Source: J095 sp964407935 (GTDB lineage Bacteria > Chloroflexota > Anaerolineae > 4572-78 > J111). Taken from it: a stretch of 9,884 nucleotides of DNA. Below, in pieces: positions 1 through 6,034 of the stretch. Each line of letters begins with the position of its first letter. Position 1 is the first letter of the stretch. The stretch covers positions 1 to 9,884 of the forward strand of contig CAYOXS010000227.1 in assembly GCA_964407935.1 (NCBI GenBank), written 5' to 3'. Made by a program: the position numbers and the translations under genes. The notes beneath the pieces were generated by a model. It was not told the origin of the DNA. It saw only the letters and a program-made list of their open reading frames with translations, and searched no databases.

Positions 1-308
1 GCGTTGCTCTCTTCGGCGGTGGAGAAGCCGGCATACTGGCGCACGGTCCACGGCCGGGCAACGTACATGGTGGGGTAGGGGCCGCGCAAAAAGGGCGGCA
101 GGCCGGCTACAAAATCCAGATGCTCCAGATTGGCCGTATCGGCGGCGGTGTAAAGCAGCTTCACATCGATCTGCTCGTTGGTTTTCCAGACCAGTTCGTC
201 GGCGGACTGGCCGGTTTCGGCTTCAACCTTTTGACGCCACTGCTCGTAGCTGGGCACGTCAAAAGGAATGTCGTCGTAATTGATTTTTGTAAAATCTGGT
301 TGGTTCAT
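1..308 (-). CDS. mutB: Methylmalonyl-CoA mutase large (catalytic) subunit, N-terminal 102 residues
   Basis: This is the 5' end of the B12-dependent mutase subunit that interconverts (R)-methylmalonyl-CoA and succinyl-CoA in the cytoplasm; the rest lies beyond position 1. The ATG at 308-306 sits 5 nt after a strong GGAGG (314-318 on the complement), which fixes the start. Residues 76-83 read RGPYPTMY and 85-96 read RPWTVRQYAGFS, the substrate-channel signature of the family. The residues equivalent to Propionibacterium Tyr75, Thr77, Arg82, Arg87 and Tyr89 are kept (here Y78, T80, R85, R90, Y92). Isobutyryl-CoA mutases carry Phe at the Tyr89 position, so methylmalonyl-CoA is the likelier substrate; the second discriminating position (Arg207) is outside the window. 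The Phe81 equivalent is Ala84. The B12-binding domain is also outside. It should form a heterodimer with the mutA product encoded upstream, from which it is separated by an inserted unit. Confidence 0.95.
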   Translation of the reverse strand, partial: MNQPDFTKINYDDIPFDVPSYEQWRQKVEAETGQSADELVWKTNEQIDVKLLYTAADTANLEHLDFVAGLPPFLRGPYPTMYVARPWTVRQYAGFSTAEESN

Positions 309-318
309 TTAATCCTCC

Positions 319-382
319 GGTAAAGGGGTCAGGGGTCAGGAGTCGGGAGTCAGTAAAAAACGAATTACTGATGACCTTTACC
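319..382 (-). other. Two-tier hairpin between the four-helix gene and mutB
   Basis: The outer arms are GGTAAAGGGGTCA (319-331) and TGACCTTTACC (372-382), which pair apart from a two-base bulge. The inner arms are a perfect 7-bp TCAGTAA (350-356) and TTACTGA (365-371) around an 8-nt loop. The left heptamer array (325-352) lies inside the structure. On the minus-strand transcript the hairpin falls between the TAG stop of the four-helix gene and mutB, ending directly next to mutB's Shine-Dalgarno (313-318). No T-run follows, so it is not an ordinary terminator. It may cap RNA ends, modulate mutB translation, or be a DNA end structure of the inserted unit. The pairing is seen; the role is inferred. 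Confidence 0.5.
325..352 (+). repeat. Left array of four heptamers (GGRRTCR)
   Basis: Four contiguous 7-mers read GGGGTCA (325-331), GGGGTCA (332-338), GGAGTCG (339-345) and GGAGTCA (346-352) on the plus strand. The array matches, in inverted orientation, the array at 793-820 on the far side of the four-helix gene. Bases 332-353 and the complement of 799-820 agree at 19 of 22 positions. It therefore behaves as the left terminal inverted repeat of a unit about 496 bp long. Confidence 0.8.
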
Positions 383-383
383 C

Positions 384-743
384 CTAAATTTGTCGTGACA
401 GGCTGGCTATAAGGCCATTTAACATTCGACCAATTTCGCCAGTTTGTTTTATCAAAACATTGTGCTTTTCTGGGCACAAATACCCCAGTTTTTCTGAAAT
501 AATTAACTGTGTTTCAAGCTCCAACAAAGACCCTCTGGCAATGGCTAAAAAACGAATATATTCTTTGGTATTCCCGCGACCCCAGCCTTCGGCAATATTC
601 GAAGGAACTGAAACGGCCGAACGGCGCATTTGCGAAACCAAACCATACATCTTGTCTTTGGGATACCCTTTCGTCATTCGATAAATATCGGTGACTGTTT
701 CAACTGCTTTTTGCCAAACCTTCAGATCCTGATAGGACTCCAA
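384..743 (-). CDS. Four-helix bundle protein, S23 / 23S rRNA intervening-sequence family
   Basis: This 119-residue protein matches the usual length and signature of the S23-type four-helix bundle family: SYQDLKVWQKA at the N-terminus (residues 3-13), MRRSAVSVPSNIAEG in the middle, then FLAIARGSLLELETQL. It is soluble, with no signal peptide or membrane segment. Members were first noted inside intervening sequences of 23S rRNA genes and are related to the Avd accessory proteins of diversity-generating retroelements; their molecular role is poorly known. The start is TTG at 743-741, preceded at 8 nt by GGAG; there is no in-frame ATG upstream before a stop at 780-782. The TTG is one base from ATG, so the start may have decayed or be naturally weak. 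The gene lies 80 nt after mutA and 75 nt before mutB, within inverted heptamer arrays. There is no sign of a reverse transcriptase or template repeat, so a diversity-generating retroelement is not supported. Confidence 0.9.
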   Translation of the reverse strand: MESYQDLKVWQKAVETVTDIYRMTKGYPKDKMYGLVSQMRRSAVSVPSNIAEGWGRGNTKEYIRFLAIARGSLLELETQLIISEKLGYLCPEKHNVLIKQTGEIGRMLNGLIASLSRQI

Positions 744-776
744 ATTTGGTACTCCGATTGTCGGGATGAAATTCGA

Positions 777-798
777 GAGTCAGGCATTTTCCTGACTC
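777..798 (-). other. Hairpin formed by the right heptamer array
   Basis: GAGTCAGG (777-784) and CCTGACTC (791-798) form a perfect 8-bp stem around a 6-base loop. The 791-798 arm overlaps the innermost heptamer of the right array, so one heptamer copy faces the other way here. It mirrors the inner hairpin beside the left array. On the transcript it lies between mutA's stop and the four-helix gene start. Confidence 0.6.
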
Positions 799-820
799 CT
801 GACTCCCGATTCCTGATTCC
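793..820 (-). repeat. Right array of four heptamers (GGRRTCR), inverted
   Basis: Read on the minus strand from 820 inward the units are GGAATCA (820-814), GGAATCG (813-807), GGAGTCA (806-800) and GGAGTCA (799-793). There are four units, as on the left, and again one internal unit ends in G instead of A. The array starts 3 nt after mutA's TAA. Confidence 0.8.
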
Positions 821-823
821 TTT

Positions 824-2977
824 TTACAACTTCCCCTGCAACCGGCCCAAAACATCAACCACATCCGCCCGGACGTGAATAAACTCATCGACGCCGGCGG
901 CTTTGTGGGCTTCAATCTGATCGGCGGGGTAGCCGGCCAGCACCACGGTGACATCCGGGTTGGCCGCTTTGATTTGCCGGCAAATAGGCGGAACAGCCTG
1001 CGGGTAATCGTCATCGGTGCTGCAAATGACCACAATCGGCGCGCCGCTGTGGAGCGCGGCCTGCGCGGCGGCGTCCGGCGCAGCGAAACCGCTGTTGTTC
1101 AGCACTTCAAAACCGCCCACCTGGAAAAAGTCGGTGGCAAAATCGGCGCGGGCTTTGTGCTGCGGAATCGGCCCCAGATTGGCCAAAAACACCTGCGGGC
1201 GATGGCCGTGCTCGGTGGCGTAATCTTCGGCAAAATCGCGCAGGGCTTCAAACGGCGCGGCGGCGCGATACGGCGTCAGCGGCGCGACAGTGGTTTTGGT
1301 TTCGTCGCCGTGGCGCAGGGTGCGGGCCAGTTCGCCGAGCGTCGCCCCGGCCAGCGCCGCGTCGATGGCGGCGGTCAGCACGGCTTCGTCTTTGGCTTCC
1401 AGCACGCGGGCCAGCGCGGCCAGCACCACGGTGCTTTGCTCGTTGTCCAGCCCGGTTCGATATGCCGCGATGGCCTGGCTGCGGGTTTGATGCAGCGCCG
1501 TGTGATCGGGGTGGCGAGCCGGCGGCACGGTTTCGATCAGGTTGGGGTAACGGTTGGTGCCAACCAGCACATCTTTGCGGGTGGCCAGATTTTTGGCGCG
1601 AGCCGCGGCCACCTGTGCTACCTGTGCCTGCGGAAAGCCGGCGCTCAGCGCGGCGGCCATGCCGCCCTGCTGCTCTACCTGCTGGAAGAGCGCCCAGGCC
1701 CGGCGAGCCACGTCATCGGTCAGCTTTTCCACGGTGTACGCCCCACCGGCGGGATCGACTACTTTGCTCAGGTGCGCTTCGTTTTGCAGAATAATCTGGG
1801 TGTTGCGGGCAATCCGCCGCGAAAATTCATCGGGCTGGCCAATGGCCTCGTCAAAATGGCCGGTGTGCAGGCTGTCGACGCCAGCCACGGCCCCGGCAAA
1901 GGCCTCGGTGGTCACGCGCAGCATGTTCACCCACGGATCGTACACGGTTTTGTTACCGGCGGCGGTGCGCGCGTGCAGCGTCAGCTTTTGGGCGTCATCG
2001 CTGCCACCAAAGGCTTTAACCACTTTGGCCCACACCAGGCGGGCGGCGCGGAGTTTAGCCACTTCCACAAAATAGTTGCCGCCCACAGACAAAGAAAAGC
2101 GCAGCCGGGGGGCAACATCGTTGACCGGCAGGCCACGCCCAATCATTTCGCGCAGGTATTCCGTGGCCGTAGCCAGTACAAAGGCCAGCTCCTGCACGGC
2201 GCTGGCGCCGGCATCGGCGTAGGGCTGGCCATGAACGGTAACCACCGAAAAGTGCGGCGCATTGAGCAGCGTCCAGCGCAACAGGTGGGCCATTACGTTA
2301 TACGCGCCGGCCACCGAGCGGGGCAGTTGGCCGGTGCGGGCCAGCGTGCCCAGCGGGTCCATTTCCACGCTGCCGCGCAGATTGGCGGTATTTCGGCCCT
2401 GGCGCTTGACCAGCGCAAACAGCAGCGCGGCGGTCGGCACCGCGGCAGACGTGGCTCCAAAAAAGAGCGGCGTCTGTTCCAGATCGATGCCTTCCAGCGC
2501 GGCGGCCAGATCGTCAACCGTGGCGATGGAAACGCCATCGGCCCCAACGCTGCCGGGCGAAGCTTCGTCCGGGTCGTGGCCAAGTTGGCTGGCCTGGTCC
2601 AGTGGCAGATGAACGGCGGTTTGGCCGCGTTCCATATCGTAGCGCAGGGCGCTGTTAAATTCGGCGGCAGTGCTGTAGGGGAGTTCCTGGCTAATGAGCC
2701 AGGTTGCGGTGGTGTAGCCGGCGGCGGCGCTGCCGCGCAAGTAAGGGGCAAAGCCGGGCAGCGAATCGAGGTGGGGCAAACCGGCGGCGTCTGCCCGGCG
2801 GTACATCGGCTGCACGTCAATGCCTTCGTAAGTTTTGGTGATTAACTTTTCAAGGGGACGGCCTTTCAACGAGCGTTCGGCCTCGGCCTGCCACTCTTCA
2901 AAGGTGGGCGGCGTAAACTCTTCCAGCAAACGGCGCGAGCTGTCGGAAGGTGGAGTAGAATTTGTTTCAAAAACCAT
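824..2977 (-). CDS. mutA: Methylmalonyl-CoA mutase small subunit
   Basis: This 717-residue protein is the non-catalytic partner of MutB in the heterodimeric mutase. The N-terminal TIM-barrel region begins with FEEWQAEAERSLKG (26-39) and continues with GFAPYLRGSAAAGYTTATW (75-93), where the large subunit has the RGPYPTMY motif; the substrate residues are not conserved, as expected for the small chain. The C-terminal cobalamin-fold domain (about 592-717) reads LANLGPIPQHKARADF and lacks the B12-ligating DxHxxG motif, again typical of the small subunit. I chose ATG 2977, with AAAGGA about 5 nt upstream; a longer frame from TTG 2998 has no comparable ribosome site. The TAA stop is at 826-824. It is the first gene of the operon, followed by the four-helix unit and mutB. 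A 656-codon open frame lies antisense to it and is treated as a shadow. Confidence 0.95.
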   Translation of the reverse strand: MVFETNSTPPSDSSRRLLEEFTPPTFEEWQAEAERSLKGRPLEKLITKTYEGIDVQPMYRRADAAGLPHLDSLPGFAPYLRGSAAAGYTTATWLISQELPYSTAAEFNSALRYDMERGQTAVHLPLDQASQLGHDPDEASPGSVGADGVSIATVDDLAAALEGIDLEQTPLFFGATSAAVPTAALLFALVKRQGRNTANLRGSVEMDPLGTLARTGQLPRSVAGAYNVMAHLLRWTLLNAPHFSVVTVHGQPYADAGASAVQELAFVLATATEYLREMIGRGLPVNDVAPRLRFSLSVGGNYFVEVAKLRAARLVWAKVVKAFGGSDDAQKLTLHARTAAGNKTVYDPWVNMLRVTTEAFAGAVAGVDSLHTGHFDEAIGQPDEFSRRIARNTQIILQNEAHLSKVVDPAGGAYTVEKLTDDVARRAWALFQQVEQQGGMAAALSAGFPQAQVAQVAAARAKNLATRKDVLVGTNRYPNLIETVPPARHPDHTALHQTRSQAIAAYRTGLDNEQSTVVLAALARVLEAKDEAVLTAAIDAALAGATLGELARTLRHGDETKTTVAPLTPYRAAAPFEALRDFAEDYATEHGHRPQVFLANLGPIPQHKARADFATDFFQVGGFEVLNNSGFAAPDAAAQAALHSGAPIVVICSTDDDYPQAVPPICRQIKAANPDVTVVLAGYPADQIEAHKAAGVDEFIHVRADVVDVLGRLQGKL

Positions 2978-2999
2978 TGTGATCCTTTCTTTCAACAAC

Positions 3000-3027
3000 T
3001 ATTGCTTTGCCAAAGGCAAAAGCAATA
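3000..3027 (-). promoter_or_regulatory. Leader hairpin upstream of mutA
   Basis: The arms ATTGCTTTGCC (3001-3011) and GGCAAAAGCAAT (3015-3026) pair around an AAA loop with one bulged base, and t3000/a3027 extend the stem. The structure ends 22 nt before mutA's ATG, just upstream of its Shine-Dalgarno. No T-run follows on either strand, so a terminator is unlikely. It could stabilise the mRNA 5' end or be a repressor operator. Confidence 0.45.
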
Positions 3028-3148
3028 AATTTAACCAAATAAGGGTTTTGTTAGCTTACCCCAGGCGTTTGTAACCGAGCTGCGACTTTTTTGCGTAAGC
3101 TATCAATGCAGCAGGGACTGGTCTTCTCGGATAAAATGGCTTTTACCA

Positions 3149-3203
3149 GATTTTGCGTGGGGGTATGGCGATGCTACAACGCGGTGGCCAATGTCAAATC
3201 AAT
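3149..3203 (+). repeat. 55-nt direct copy, left of the scaffold gap
   Basis: This stretch is identical over 55 nt to 3304-3358 and ends exactly where the Ns begin. Identity that stops exactly at both gap edges, with a length equal to a common assembler k-mer (55), points to a contig overlap that was not merged. A real tandem repeat is the alternative. Confidence 0.9.
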
Positions 3204-3303
3204 NNNNNNNNNNNNNNNNNNNNNNNNNNNNNNNNNNNNNNNNNNNNNNNNNNNNNNNNNNNNNNNNNNNNNNNNNNNNNNNNNNNNNNNNNNNNNNNNN
3301 NNN
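3204..3303. other. 100-N scaffold gap
   Basis: There are exactly 100 Ns, a conventional placeholder length, so the size carries no information. Open frames that run across it are meaningless. Confidence 0.98.
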
Positions 3304-3358
3304 GATTTTGCGTGGGGGTATGGCGATGCTACAACGCGGTGGCCAATGTCAAATCAAT
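3304..3358 (+). repeat. 55-nt direct copy, right of the scaffold gap
   Basis: This is the second copy of 3149-3203, starting at the first base after the Ns. See the left copy for interpretation. Confidence 0.9.
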
Positions 3359-3425
3359 TATTTACGCCAGTGACAATATAAGAATTCTTTATAGCAAAAT
3401 TGCTGTATTTTATTAATTATTGTTG

Positions 3426-3431
3426 TATAAT
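3426..3431 (+). promoter_or_regulatory. Consensus -10 box (TATAAT) for the phasin-like gene
   Basis: A perfect TATAAT lies in an AT-rich tract. No good -35 hexamer is at the standard distance: TTGCTG at 3400-3405 is 20 nt away, which is too far and only a half match. The predicted start of transcription, near 3438, falls just before the long hairpin at 3441-3499 and would give a leader of about 90 nt. Confidence 0.4.
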
Positions 3432-3440
3432 CAGTGTGCC

Positions 3441-3499
3441 ATAATGAGAACTTGGCCAATTTTAATGAAGGTCTGCAAAAAATTCCAATTTCTCGTTAT
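3441..3499 (+). promoter_or_regulatory. Long 5'-leader stem-loop upstream of the phasin-like gene
   Basis: Bases 3441-3450 (ATAATGAGAA) pair with 3490-3499 (TTCTCGTTAT), including one G-U. After a single mismatch (3451/3489), TTGG 3452-3455 pairs with CCAA 3485-3488. After a CC bulge, AATTTT 3458-3463 pairs with AAAATT 3479-3484. That makes 20 base pairs, closed by a 15-nt loop (3464-3478) containing GAAGG. The stem starts at the predicted transcript 5' end and ends 14 nt before the AAAGGAG ribosome site, so the site itself stays free. An mRNA 5' stabiliser is the simplest reading; a protein- or RNA-binding switch is possible. Confidence 0.6.
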
Positions 3500-3528
3500 T
3501 TAATGCACAAATCAAAGGAGATTTTTAT

Positions 3529-3852
3529 ATGCATTCACCCGATGTCTCTCAGCCCAACCTTGACACGTTTAACGAATTTTCCAACTCCTACGCCGAACTG
3601 ATGCTCCGAGTTATGCAGCAGAATATTGAGCAAATCCAGCTTATGCAGGCAAAATTCGCCGAGTCGGTTCGCCAGATGTTGCCAAAGGAAACCACGGCCA
3701 ACCCGGATGAGTCAACCAAAAACCTGGAGCAGGAAATAGAATCGCTAAAGGCCCAGGTAGAAGAACTGAACCACAGATTTGCTGCTCTTGAGAATAAAAC
3801 CAAGTCTGGCCGGTGGAACAAAACCGGAAGCGGTCATTTCAAAATTTCGTAA
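3529..3852 (+). CDS. Small phasin-like coiled-coil protein
   Basis: This is a 107-residue soluble protein. Residues about 13-50 form an amphipathic helix rich in Met, Gln and Leu (NEFSNSYAELMLRVMQQN, then IEQIQLMQAKFAESVRQML), reminiscent of phasins and of PHA-synthase accessory proteins. After a polar linker with Pro and Thr, residues about 66-90 (LEQEIESLKAQVEELNHRF) form a clear coiled coil, and the tail is basic (KTKSGRWNKTGSGHFK). The ATG at 3529 follows AAAGGAG at 8 nt. Phasins coat polyhydroxyalkanoate granules; the divergent mutase genes act on methylmalonyl-CoA, linked to propionyl-CoA supply, which is compatible but not proof. It has its own leader hairpin, promoter box and terminator, so it is probably monocistronic. 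It could also be a coiled-coil scaffold unrelated to granules; the family assignment is by look only. Confidence 0.7.
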   Translation: MHSPDVSQPNLDTFNEFSNSYAELMLRVMQQNIEQIQLMQAKFAESVRQMLPKETTANPDESTKNLEQEIESLKAQVEELNHRFAALENKTKSGRWNKTGSGHFKIS

Positions 3853-3891
3853 ACAGGCAAATCACAAAATTTAACTGCCGCCAAGTGGCGC

Positions 3892-3922
3892 AAAAAAAGG
3901 AAGTTAATCAACTTCCTTTTTT
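3892..3922 (+). terminator. Rho-independent terminator after the phasin-like gene
   Basis: GGAAGTT (3899-3905) and AACTTCC (3910-3916) pair around AATC. Seven As precede and six Ts follow, so the stem can extend with A-T pairs and it can act in both directions. Confidence 0.9.
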
Positions 3923-3963
3923 ATTTTAATACCAAAGCCAAACTTTATCAAAATACGCCCTGT

Positions 3964-3992
3964 TTGACCTGGCATTATGGGATGGATAGACT
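3964..3992 (+). promoter_or_regulatory. Sigma70-like promoter for the kinase operon
   Basis: TTGACC (3964-3969, 5 of 6 to consensus) and TAGACT (3987-3992, 4 of 6) are separated by 17 nt. Transcription would start near 3999, giving a leader of about 37 nt before the ATG at 4036. It lies just beyond the preceding terminator. Confidence 0.55.
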
Positions 3993-4035
3993 TTGAAAAT
4001 TGATGTAAAATGGAGACAAACGGAGAGCAGATTGC

Positions 4036-6000
4036 ATGTCTGAGCTGAATTCACTGGTTGGCCAGGCGATTGGGCCTTATAAAATTATCAAGCCTTTGGG
4101 GCAGGGCGGGATGGCATCGGTGTTTTTGAGCCGGCAGCCGGGCCTGAACCGCGAGGTTGCCCTCAAGGTGCTGTTGCCGGAAGTTGGCAGCCGGCCCGGT
4201 TTTACCGAGCGCTTTCAACGTGAGGCGCAGGCCATTGGCAATTTACATCACCCCAATATTTTGCCGGTGTACGATACCGGCCAGGACCGGGGTTACAGTT
4301 ACATTGCCATGCGTTACATCCCCAACGCCCGCACCCTGGCCGATGCGATGAGCGAACCGCTGACCGCGCAAAAAATTATCCAGCTCACCGAACAAATTGC
4401 CGGTGCACTGGACCACGCGCATCAGGCCGGCATCATCCACCGCGATATTAAACCCAGCAATATTTTAATGGACGGCGATTGGGTGCTGCTCAGCGACTTT
4501 GGGCTGGCCAAAATGATCCAGTCCACTTCAGATTTAACCGGCACGGGCATTGGCGTTGGCACGCCGGCCTATATGTCACCGGAGCAGGCCAAAGGCGATA
4601 AAGTTGACCAGCGCACCGACATTTATTCGCTGGGTATTATGCTGTTTGAAATGCTCACCGGGCAGGTGCCGCACAAAGCCGAAACGCCCATCGGCACGGT
4701 GGCCAAACGGATCACCGAACCGCTGCCGCCGCCGCGCAAACTCAACCCCAACATCCCCGCCCCGGTTGAAGCGGTATTGTACAAATGCCTGGCTATCAAC
4801 CCCAACGAGCGCTACAATTCTGCCGGAGATTTTGCCCGGGCGCTGCGGGCGGCGTTTGAACAGCAATCGGCCAGATTCGCTTTTCCGGGGCGCAGCGGCG
4901 TAGCGCCCACCCACACCCCCATCGATCTGAACCCGCCACCGTCCAAACCGGCGGAACCGCCGCCGGTCAGTGTTGAGCCGCCGGCCAAATCCGGCAAATT
5001 CAGCGCCATTGAAGTGGTGGTGATCACCTTGCTGGGGGTAACAGCGCTGTGCGGCGTTAGCGGCATTTTTCTCTCTTTTACCACAAATGATGCCGGTGAA
5101 ATGAACATTGCCCTGGCCCCGGCCTGCCTGGGGCTGGCGATTGCGGCTTTAACCAGCGCGCTGATGGTTTGGCAGCGCAACCGCAGCCGGCCGGCCTCGG
5201 TGTGGCTGGCGGCGGGCATTGCTGCCTGGTTTGCCGGGGTTAACCTGTTGGGCTGGGGCGGTTTTGCCGCGCTTGAGCCGGGCGACAACACAATTTTGGA
5301 AAACCTGAGCCTGAGTATTGCCATCTGCTTTGCGCCGGGTGGTTTTTTGGCCCTGTTTGGCCTGCTGGTCTACGGCTACGATTGGCGGCGCGGCCGCGCG
5401 GAGACGGCCAAAGCCAGGCTGGCTTCGCAGCCGGCGGCCCGCAGCAGCCGCAGCACACTCATTGAGCAAAAGCTGCAGCACGCCGTTGATTACCGCAAAC
5501 ATATGGAAAAACTCATCAAGGGCAAACAGGCCGCGCCCTACGCTGACCAACTGGCCAGCCTCAACGCCGACCTGATCCAATGGGAAAACCGGCTGCGGCA
5601 ACTGGCCATCCGGGTGCAAAACTTTGAGTCGAACTCGCTCATTCAGCGTGATTTGGTTGAAGTGCCGGCTGCCATTAGCCGGCTGGAGTCGCAACTGCCC
5701 GCCGAGTCCAACCCGGCCGTTAAAGCGGAAATCTCCGAAGCTCTGGCCAGCCACAAAACCCACCAGAAACAGCTCAACGAACTGGTCACGCTGATTCGCC
5801 GCACCGAACTGGATTTTGATGAAACACTGGCCGCGATTGGAGCCATCTACTCACAGTTGCAAATGCTGGGGGCCAAAGACATCGACAGCGCCCGCGCCCG
5901 CCGCTTTTCTTCCGATATCAACGCCCAGGCCAACCGGCTGGGTGATCTGCTGGAAGCGATGGACGAAGTGTACCAAAGCTCAATTATTATGAGCCGGTAG
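4036..6000 (+). CDS. Membrane-bound Hanks-type Ser/Thr protein kinase with four TM helices and a C-terminal helical domain
   Basis: This 654-residue protein has a complete kinase domain (about 15-275): Gly-rich loop GQGGMASV (22-29), VALKV with Lys44, helix-C Glu63, catalytic HRDIKPSN (135-142, Asp137), DFG (154-156), GTPAYMSPE (175-183), DIYSLG (195-200) and Arg259. All catalytic residues are present, so it should be active. A Pro-rich linker (about 291-318) leads to four hydrophobic segments near 324-348, 357-379, 388-410 and 424-447. With an even number of helices the C-terminus returns to the cytoplasm. Residues about 465-654 are polar, helix-rich and coiled-coil-like. There are no PASTA or other external sensor domains, so signal input probably comes through the membrane segments or the C-terminal helices. 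The ATG follows GGAG at 10 nt. The downstream dehydrogenase is only 34 nt away. Confidence 0.93.
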   Translation: MSELNSLVGQAIGPYKIIKPLGQGGMASVFLSRQPGLNREVALKVLLPEVGSRPGFTERFQREAQAIGNLHHPNILPVYDTGQDRGYSYIAMRYIPNARTLADAMSEPLTAQKIIQLTEQIAGALDHAHQAGIIHRDIKPSNILMDGDWVLLSDFGLAKMIQSTSDLTGTGIGVGTPAYMSPEQAKGDKVDQRTDIYSLGIMLFEMLTGQVPHKAETPIGTVAKRITEPLPPPRKLNPNIPAPVEAVLYKCLAINPNERYNSAGDFARALRAAFEQQSARFAFPGRSGVAPTHTPIDLNPPPSKPAEPPPVSVEPPAKSGKFSAIEVVVITLLGVTALCGVSGIFLSFTTNDAGEMNIALAPACLGLAIAALTSALMVWQRNRSRPASVWLAAGIAAWFAGVNLLGWGGFAALEPGDNTILENLSLSIAICFAPGGFLALFGLLVYGYDWRRGRAETAKARLASQPAARSSRSTLIEQKLQHAVDYRKHMEKLIKGKQAAPYADQLASLNADLIQWENRLRQLAIRVQNFESNSLIQRDLVEVPAAISRLESQLPAESNPAVKAEISEALASHKTHQKQLNELVTLIRRTELDFDETLAAIGAIYSQLQMLGAKDIDSARARRFSSDINAQANRLGDLLEAMDEVYQSSIIMSR

Positions 6001-6034
6001 CATATAAACTATTTTCCAAAGGAGCTGTCCATTT

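Larger units (their letters stand above)
325..820 (-). mobile_element. Candidate single-gene element with inverted heptamer ends
   Basis: This 496-bp unit consists of inverted arrays of four heptamers at each end, a foldable hairpin beside each array, and a single four-helix bundle gene pointing the same way as the surrounding operon. Deleting it joins mutA's stop region to mutB with 19 nt between stop and start, including mutB's GGAGG, which is a normal operon junction. The unit is visibly more AT-rich than the mutase genes. No transposase is present and I see no convincing target duplication: the flanks are GGTAAA on the left and TTTTTAC on the right, which are inverted rather than direct. 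The exact ends are uncertain by a few bases, because TAAAGG (left) and CCTTTTTA (right) could extend the inverted repeats outward. It might be mobilised in trans, or be a non-mobile repeat-associated gene. Confidence 0.5.
2978..3528. other. Intergenic region between divergent mutA and the phasin-like gene
   Basis: No credible gene is present. The region holds mutA's leader hairpin (3000-3027), an 8-bp inverted pair TAGCTTAC/GTAAGCTA (3052-3059 and 3095-3102) of unknown meaning, two 55-nt identical copies around a 100-N gap, the palindrome AAGAATTCTT (3380-3389), a -10 box and the leader hairpin of the downstream gene. If the two 55-nt copies are one sequence, the real distance is 396 nt instead of 551. 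I could not find a convincing -35/-10 pair for mutA. Confidence 0.7.

Noticed and set aside
325..820. Diversity-generating retroelement, based on the Avd-like four-helix protein
   Set aside because: There is no reverse transcriptase, no template/variable repeat pair and no target protein in the window.
315..830. Target-site duplication at the ends of the four-helix unit
   Set aside because: The flanks are GGTAAA on the left and TTTTTAC on the right. These are inverted, not direct, and I find no matching direct repeat.
875..2845. 656-codon open frame on the plus strand opposite mutA
   Set aside because: It mirrors the codon structure of mutA, a clear enzyme subunit with full-length family similarity. 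Its product is Gly/Arg/His-rich with no recognisable domain, as is usual for antisense shadows of GC-rich genes.
3149..3358. CRISPR array or long tandem repeat
   Set aside because: There are only two copies, 55 nt long, separated only by placeholder Ns and ending exactly at the gap. There are no cas genes.
3091..3416. Open frames running across the N gap
   Set aside because: They include unknown bases and the duplicated 55-nt copies, have no ribosome site, and encode nothing recognisable.
4812..5763. Antisense open frames of 170 and 204 codons opposite the kinase
   Set aside because: They overlap the TM and linker coding region of a well-supported gene, have no domain features, and are low-complexity shadows.
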